Shown here: positions 45,798-49,810 of the stretch, one piece after another
Layout: each line of letters opens with the position of its first letter
Position numbering within the stretch: position 1 is the first letter of the stretch
Assembly: GCF_934424005.1 (NCBI RefSeq)
Contig: NZ_CAKRXI010000024.1
Location: 1-49,810 of the forward strand
Direction of reading: 5' to 3'
DNA from: an uncultured Blautia sp.
GTDB lineage: Bacteria > Bacillota > Clostridia > Lachnospirales > Lachnospiraceae
Length of the DNA stretch: 49,810 bases
Translations under genes and position numbers: made by a program
Notes under the pieces: model-generated
Seen by the model: only the letters and a program-made list of their open reading frames with translations
What the model was told of the DNA's origin: nothing
The model's database searches: none

Positions 45798-45821
45798 CCC
45801 TAATTGCTTTTTGGTTTACAT
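45791..45821 (-). promoter_or_regulatory. BirA-like operator 2 overlapping the -35 box
   Basis: Imperfect inverted repeat TTGTCAACC-N13-GGTTTACAT; the arms match operator 1 except for two bases. It contains the -35 hexamer, so binding would block RNA polymerase. Confidence 0.7.
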
Positions 45822-45842
45822 TTAAAACAATCCATACCAAAC

Positions 45843-45882
45843 AAGGCGCCTGCCTTCGGTTTCCCGAAAGACAAGCGCCTTT
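45843..45882 (-). terminator. Terminator of the rnfC2-metV-metF operon
   Basis: AAGGCGC/GCGCCTT with an inner CTTTCGG/CCGAAGG stem and GAAA loop, followed by TTGTTT on the minus strand. It lies after metF and before the biotin promoter. Confidence 0.8.
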
Positions 45883-45918
45883 TCTTATAAACTCATTATT
45901 GAATTAAAACTGAGTATT

Positions 45919-46797
45919 TTAGATCTCAGCCAGTTTTAAGAGATCCGGAATCTTGGATTCCCAGCCAAGTGCCATGATATGAACACCCTGACAGTATGGC
46001 TTGCACTCTTTGATAATACGTGCAGCGATCTCAACACCAGTGATACCTGCTTTTGTTTTTTCTTTGTCGGCTTTCAGCTCTTCAATCATTTCATCCGGAA
46101 CATGGATACCTGCAACGTTGTTGTTCATGAATCTTACCATTCCAACAGATTTTGGAATGATGATACCAACCTGTACAGGTTTTCCGAACTGTTTAGCTTT
46201 TTCCATGAATTTGATGAATTTCTCTGGCTCAAATACAGCCTGTGTCTGGAAATAATCTGCACCTGCAGCAACTTTTCTTTCCATTTTTGCAAGCTGTGCA
46301 TCAACGGAATCACTGCATGGAGATACTACAGCACCTTTGGAGAATTTCGGCGGTTCACCAACCAGTTCGTTTCCACCAAGGTCTACACCTGACTCCAGAA
46401 GTTTTACTGTATGAAGAAGAGATACGGAATCAAGGTCGAATACCGGTTTTGCCTGCGGATGATCACCCATCTTTGTATGGTCACCTGTCAGACAGAGAAT
46501 GTTCTCAATACCAAACATTGCAGCACTTAAAAGATCAGATTCCAGAGCAATACGGTTTCTGTCACGGCATGCAAGCTGGAAGATCGGATCCATTCCTGCA
46601 TCTTTAAGAACTTTACACATTGCAAGAGAGCCAAGACGCATAACAGAAGACTGGTTATCTGTTACGTTAACTGCATGGACATCTTTGAGATATGTTTTGG
46701 CTTCCTCTACCAGTTCATCTACATGAATTCCTTTCGGCGGTCCTACTTCTGCTGAAACTACAAATTCACCACGGTCGAATAATTCTTTCATTTTCAT
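45919..46797 (-). CDS. metF: Methylenetetrahydrofolate reductase MetF
   Basis: A 292-residue TIM-barrel flavoenzyme that reduces methylene-THF to methyl-THF. It has FVVSAEVGPPKG near the start, NVTDNQSSVMRLG, CLTGDHTKMGDHP and DYFQTQAVFEPE, as in the MetF family. ATG 46797 is 9 bases after GGAG; the frame opens at a TTG (46812) inside that region. It is the last gene of rnfC2-metV-metF, the arrangement of acetogens where MetF, MetV and RnfC2 form one NADH-linked complex. It serves the methyl branch of the Wood-Ljungdahl pathway and methionine synthesis. Confidence 0.93.
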   Translation of the reverse strand: MKMKELFDRGEFVVSAEVGPPKGIHVDELVEEAKTYLKDVHAVNVTDNQSSVMRLGSLAMCKVLKDAGMDPIFQLACRDRNRIALESDLLSAAMFGIENILCLTGDHTKMGDHPQAKPVFDLDSVSLLHTVKLLESGVDLGGNELVGEPPKFSKGAVVSPCSDSVDAQLAKMERKVAAGADYFQTQAVFEPEKFIKFMEKAKQFGKPVQVGIIIPKSVGMVRFMNNNVAGIHVPDEMIEELKADKEKTKAGITGVEIAARIIKECKPYCQGVHIMALGWESKIPDLLKLAEI

Positions 46798-46844
46798 TGT
46801 ACATTGCTCCAATCATAAAAAATTTTATACAATAAAGGTTCGTA

Positions 46845-47465
46845 TTATTTCACTTCATCGTCTGTTGCAAAGTTGTGGATCTGAGTCGGGCATTTCAGCA
46901 GATCAAGACGTCCGATCTCTTTCAGACGTCTGTAGATGCGCTCCCATCCACATTCCATTTCACTGTCAACTTCGCACATACCATTCTTGGAACCACCGCA
47001 CTGGCCATTTACAAGGCTCTTGGAACATGCTGTGATCGGACAGATTCCTCCTGTCAGGTTCAGATAACACTCACCACACTGGTCACATTTGTACTCTAAT
47101 GGTGTTACACCCTGGAAACCAGGTACCGGGTATGTATCGCAGGCCGCACAGACCGTCTTGTCTTCCAGATATTCTGCAACGGTCTGTACACCAACACCGC
47201 AGGAGAATACCAGAACCAGATCTGCTTCCTGGATTTTGCTCATATGTTTTTTAAGACGTAACTCCATATTTTCCGGATTACAGATATAATCAGTTGTCAT
47301 GATTCCTGTTACATTTCCTTCAGCGGAAAGTTCCTTCTGAAGTTCAACAGCTTCTTTTTCCGGAAAATGAACTTCTTTACATCCGTGACAGTTAATGATG
47401 AAAATTTTCTTTCCTGCTGTCAGAGATGTGATTGTTTCTTTTGCTTTTAACTGGGTAATCAACAT
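46845..47465 (-). CDS. metV: MetV, zinc/iron-sulfur partner of MetF (MTHFR C-terminal domain family)
   Basis: A 206-residue Cys-rich protein of the MTHFR C-terminal domain family, a partner that stabilises or feeds electrons to MetF in acetogens. Cys groups are INCHGC near 24-29, YICNP, FSCGVG, and the dense block CDQCGECYLNLTGGICPI, CSKSLVNGQCGG and CEVDSEMECGWE, likely ligands for FeS clusters. It lies 2 bases after the RnfC2 stop. It closely resembles the N-terminal 200 residues of the preceding protein, so a duplication is clear. Confidence 0.9.
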   Translation of the reverse strand: MLITQLKAKETITSLTAGKKIFIINCHGCKEVHFPEKEAVELQKELSAEGNVTGIMTTDYICNPENMELRLKKHMSKIQEADLVLVFSCGVGVQTVAEYLEDKTVCAACDTYPVPGFQGVTPLEYKCDQCGECYLNLTGGICPITACSKSLVNGQCGGSKNGMCEVDSEMECGWERIYRRLKEIGRLDLLKCPTQIHNFATDDEVK

Positions 47466-47466
47466 A

Positions 47467-49431
47467 TCACTTCATCCCCCTTATTGCATTTTTTCCGGCT
47501 TTGATACTGTTAATGATCGGAATCTTGGAAGAACAGATATACTGACAGCTTCGGCACTCAACACAATCCATAACGTTCTTGTCTTTCATGCCCTGCCAGT
47601 TTTCTTCCTTGGCATATTTAACAAAATACAGCGGAGAAAGTTCCATTGGACATACATCCACGCAGCGTCCGCACTTGATACATGGCTGCTCTTTGGTCTC
47701 ATCTGTATCAATGGCAATAATACCATTGGATCCCTTCATCATAGGTACATCCAGTGTGTTCAGTGGAAATCCCATCATTGGGCCGCCCATCTTAACAAGA
47801 ACATCATCATCTGTAAATCCGCCGCAGTAATCGATCAGTTCTCTTACACTTGTGCCGATCTTGATGATAAAGTTGCCTGGATTTTTGATCTTTTCGCCTG
47901 TTACAGTTGCTACACGCTCGATCAGTGGCATACCTGTCTGGATCGCATCAGAAATTGCTTTTACTGTACTGATATTATCTACAATTACACCAACATCTGC
48001 CGGAAGTCCGCCGCTCGGAACGATTCTTCCCATAACACGTTTGATGAGAGTTTTCTCAGCGCCCTGCGGGTATTTGGTTCTTGCAACAAACACTTCCATA
48101 TTTTCGATATTGGCAACTTTTTCCTGCATTAATTCAATAGCGTCCGGTTTGTTATCTTCGATAACGATGATACCCTTCTCAGCTCCTGTTGTTTTGAGGA
48201 TTGCTTTCAGACCGAAAATGATCTCGTCTGTGTATGCAAGGAGAACCTTGTGGTCTGCTGTCAGATATGGTTCACATTCGCATCCGTTGAGAAGAATTGT
48301 GTCAACCGGTTTTGCTGGTTTCAGTTTGACACAGGTCGGGAAACCTGCTCCACCCATACCAACGATTCCTGCTTCTTTTACGATTTCGATGATTTCATCC
48401 GCTGTAAGATCATCTAATGCTTTATGAGGCTGTACGGACTCGTGCAGAGTGTTCTTTCCATCCGATTCAATAACAACAGCCATCACTTCGCTGCCTCTTG
48501 TGCCATGCATACGCGGCTCAACTGCAACAACTGTTCCGCTTACACTGGAATGTACCGGAGCACTGATAAATCCGGCAGCTTCACCGATCTTCTGTCCGAC
48601 CTTTACGGTGTCTCCCACCTGAACGATCGGGTTGGCCGGTGCACCCAGATGCTGTGACATAGAGATCACAACAGTCTTTGGATCCGGGAATTTTTTCAGA
48701 TCGATATGCTCACTGAATTCCTTGTGTTCTGACGGATGAACACCGCCATAATATCCATTCAGTCTTTCTTCTCTGATTGCTTTTACATAGTCGTTGATTA
48801 CTTTGAAATTCACCTTGGAGAAATCGCGGACCTGTACAGGCTGATTGAGGAATTCCTCAAGTCTTCCCTGTTTTGCAAGTCTCTGATAAATCTTCTCCCA
48901 TGCACAGTCTTTATTCGGATCTACTTCGCACTTACCGTTCTTGGCACCTCCACACTGCCCATTTACAAGGCTCTTGGAGCAATCAACGATTGGACAGACA
49001 CCACCGGTGATGTTCAGATAACACTGAGCACAGGCATCACAGCTCTTTTTAGTAAGAGCCATGCCATGATGGCCTCTGTAGTTAAGAGAATTACTTGCTG
49101 CATAAACCGGTCTCCCTGCCAGTTCCGCAACTGTCTGAATACCAAGGCCGCAGGAAATTACCATTACATTCTCTGTTCCTTCCGGGATCAGATCCTGTAA
49201 TTTTCTTTCTGTGTGCATCTTGTTACACAAAAAGTCAATCTTTGTACTGCCAGTGACTGTCTTGCCCTGTTCTGCGGCAAATTTTAAAAACTCATCGCAG
49301 TCCGGCTCGTCAATGGTGTCAAATTCCTTGAAGCACTTGTTACAGGCAATGACAAACAGATTGTCTTTGCCCTCAAGCAATGACGCAAGTTCTTCATTGC
49401 TTTTCAGCTGATACTTAGTATAGTTCTCCAA
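47467..49431 (-). CDS. RnfC2-like NADH dehydrogenase subunit with fused N-terminal MetV domain
   Basis: A 654-residue fusion. Residues 1-205 are a MetV domain with the same Cys pattern as the next gene (CDACAQCYLNITGGVCPI, CSKSLVNGQCGG). From about 225 it is RnfC-like: a biotinyl-lipoyl-like barrel (GDTVKVGQKIGEAAGFISAP), the flavin/NADH domain with GMGGAGFPTCVKL and NGCECEPYLTADH, an SLBB domain, and two ferredoxin motifs, CIKCGRCVDVCP and CVECRSCQYIC. It likely oxidises NADH for MetF, as RnfC2 does in Acetobacterium woodii. It starts with TTG at 49431, after AAGGAAGGTGAG. The fused domain is the odd feature; in A. woodii the two are separate proteins. Confidence 0.9.
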   Translation of the reverse strand: MENYTKYQLKSNEELASLLEGKDNLFVIACNKCFKEFDTIDEPDCDEFLKFAAEQGKTVTGSTKIDFLCNKMHTERKLQDLIPEGTENVMVISCGLGIQTVAELAGRPVYAASNSLNYRGHHGMALTKKSCDACAQCYLNITGGVCPIVDCSKSLVNGQCGGAKNGKCEVDPNKDCAWEKIYQRLAKQGRLEEFLNQPVQVRDFSKVNFKVINDYVKAIREERLNGYYGGVHPSEHKEFSEHIDLKKFPDPKTVVISMSQHLGAPANPIVQVGDTVKVGQKIGEAAGFISAPVHSSVSGTVVAVEPRMHGTRGSEVMAVVIESDGKNTLHESVQPHKALDDLTADEIIEIVKEAGIVGMGGAGFPTCVKLKPAKPVDTILLNGCECEPYLTADHKVLLAYTDEIIFGLKAILKTTGAEKGIIVIEDNKPDAIELMQEKVANIENMEVFVARTKYPQGAEKTLIKRVMGRIVPSGGLPADVGVIVDNISTVKAISDAIQTGMPLIERVATVTGEKIKNPGNFIIKIGTSVRELIDYCGGFTDDDVLVKMGGPMMGFPLNTLDVPMMKGSNGIIAIDTDETKEQPCIKCGRCVDVCPMELSPLYFVKYAKEENWQGMKDKNVMDCVECRSCQYICSSKIPIINSIKAGKNAIRGMK

Positions 49432-49790
49432 TTGCTCACCTTCCTTATGAAATATTTGAACCTGTATACTTATCCTTTTCTATTCTTCCTTCCCCTCTGC
49501 ACTGTTAAGAAAAAAACAATAAAAATCCGATAGGCTGGTTCTATAATTACTGTCTATATAAATGTAGCACAAAGCGCTCATTTTATCCAGATATTATTGT
49601 ATATTTTTATCAAAAAGGTTGGCTTTTTTATTAAAATATGGCTTCTGCAAGCTTGAAATTTCTGTTATTTTCTTGACGTTGTTGTTATTTTTTTAGCAGA
49701 AGAGTAAACTGTTTTTCTTGTTCTTATACTATCGGATTTGTGTTATACTTTATTCAAGAATGCTGATAAGCTATGGGAGGGAAGCGACTA
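49432..49790. promoter_or_regulatory. Divergent intergenic region with inverted CTATCGGATTT boxes
   Basis: No gene inside. The box CTATCGGATTT occurs in opposite directions, ending near 49522 (minus) and starting near 49730 (plus), upstream of the two divergent genes. A partial Rex-like site, TGTTAA-N4-AAAACA, lies at 49503-49518. For the plus-strand gene, TATACT at 49744-49749 is a likely -10; the -35 is weak. Confidence 0.4.
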
Positions 49791-49810
49791 TGCAAAATCC
49801 AGTTCCTGAC
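49791..49810 (+). CDS. Start of a divergent gene, cut by the window edge
   Basis: An ATG at 49791 lies 8 bases after GGGAGGGA and opens a frame reading MQNPVP. It is preceded by a plausible -10 box (TATACT). Only 20 bases are visible, so no family can be named. Confidence 0.5.

Overview
The window looks like chromosomal DNA of a gut Lachnospiraceae bacterium, most likely Blautia-like. The support is a low-to-moderate GC Firmicutes style with strong AGGAGG-type ribosome binding sites and sigma-A promoters, a group-B-like [FeFe] hydrogenase, a MetF/MetV/RnfC2-type methylene-THF reductase typical of acetogens, a probably Na+-driven F1Fo ATP synthase, and several oligosaccharide-utilisation genes. 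The genus is an inference; no rRNA gene is present.

Region 1 (1-14.5 kb, all minus strand) is the most unusual part. It holds two sets of nitrogenase-superfamily proteins: NifH1-NifD1-NifK1 (NifK1 runs off the left edge), led by a TM1266-like hydrogenase-associated regulator, and NifH2-NifD2 plus a separate NifK2. NifK2 heads an operon with hypF, hypC, hypD and hypE, the complete set for making the Fe(CN)2CO group of [NiFe] hydrogenases. No [NiFe] hydrogenase subunit and no hypA/hypB is visible. An [FeFe] hydrogenase lies directly downstream of nifH2-nifD2. The nifH2-nifD2 and nifK2-hypFCDE operons each carry a near-identical structured leader RNA ending in an intrinsic terminator, behind matching promoters, so one signal probably controls both. 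An Rpn-type nuclease gene with a 33-bp tandem repeat sits between them. I know of no described system with this combination, and it is the best candidate here for new biology.

Region 2 (14.5-25.3 kb, minus) holds cardiolipin synthase, an AGCS alanine/glycine:cation symporter behind a strong promoter and a perfect leader hairpin, and the full atp operon (atpZ-like, atpI-like, atpB, E, F, H, A, G, D, C). The c subunit has a two-carboxylate ion site, a Na+ signature. Several intergenic gaps of the operon carry inverted repeats with related GTAACTGTTC/CTGTTC arms.

Region 3 (25.4-42.1 kb) is accessory carbohydrate metabolism: a MATE exporter, GH42 beta-galactosidase, a complete IS200/IS605-type element (tnpA, tnpB), GH1, a GPH-family sugar transporter, GH3, a divergent AraC regulator, then an operon of a UxuB/mannitol-dehydrogenase-family oxidoreductase, GntP permease, an HPr-PfkB fusion kinase and a VOC protein.

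Region 4 (42.2-49.8 kb) holds bioY-bioB-bioD-bioA under two BirA-like operators, then rnfC2 (with a fused MetV-like domain), metV and metF for the methyl branch of the Wood-Ljungdahl pathway. The first bases of a divergent gene lie at the right edge.
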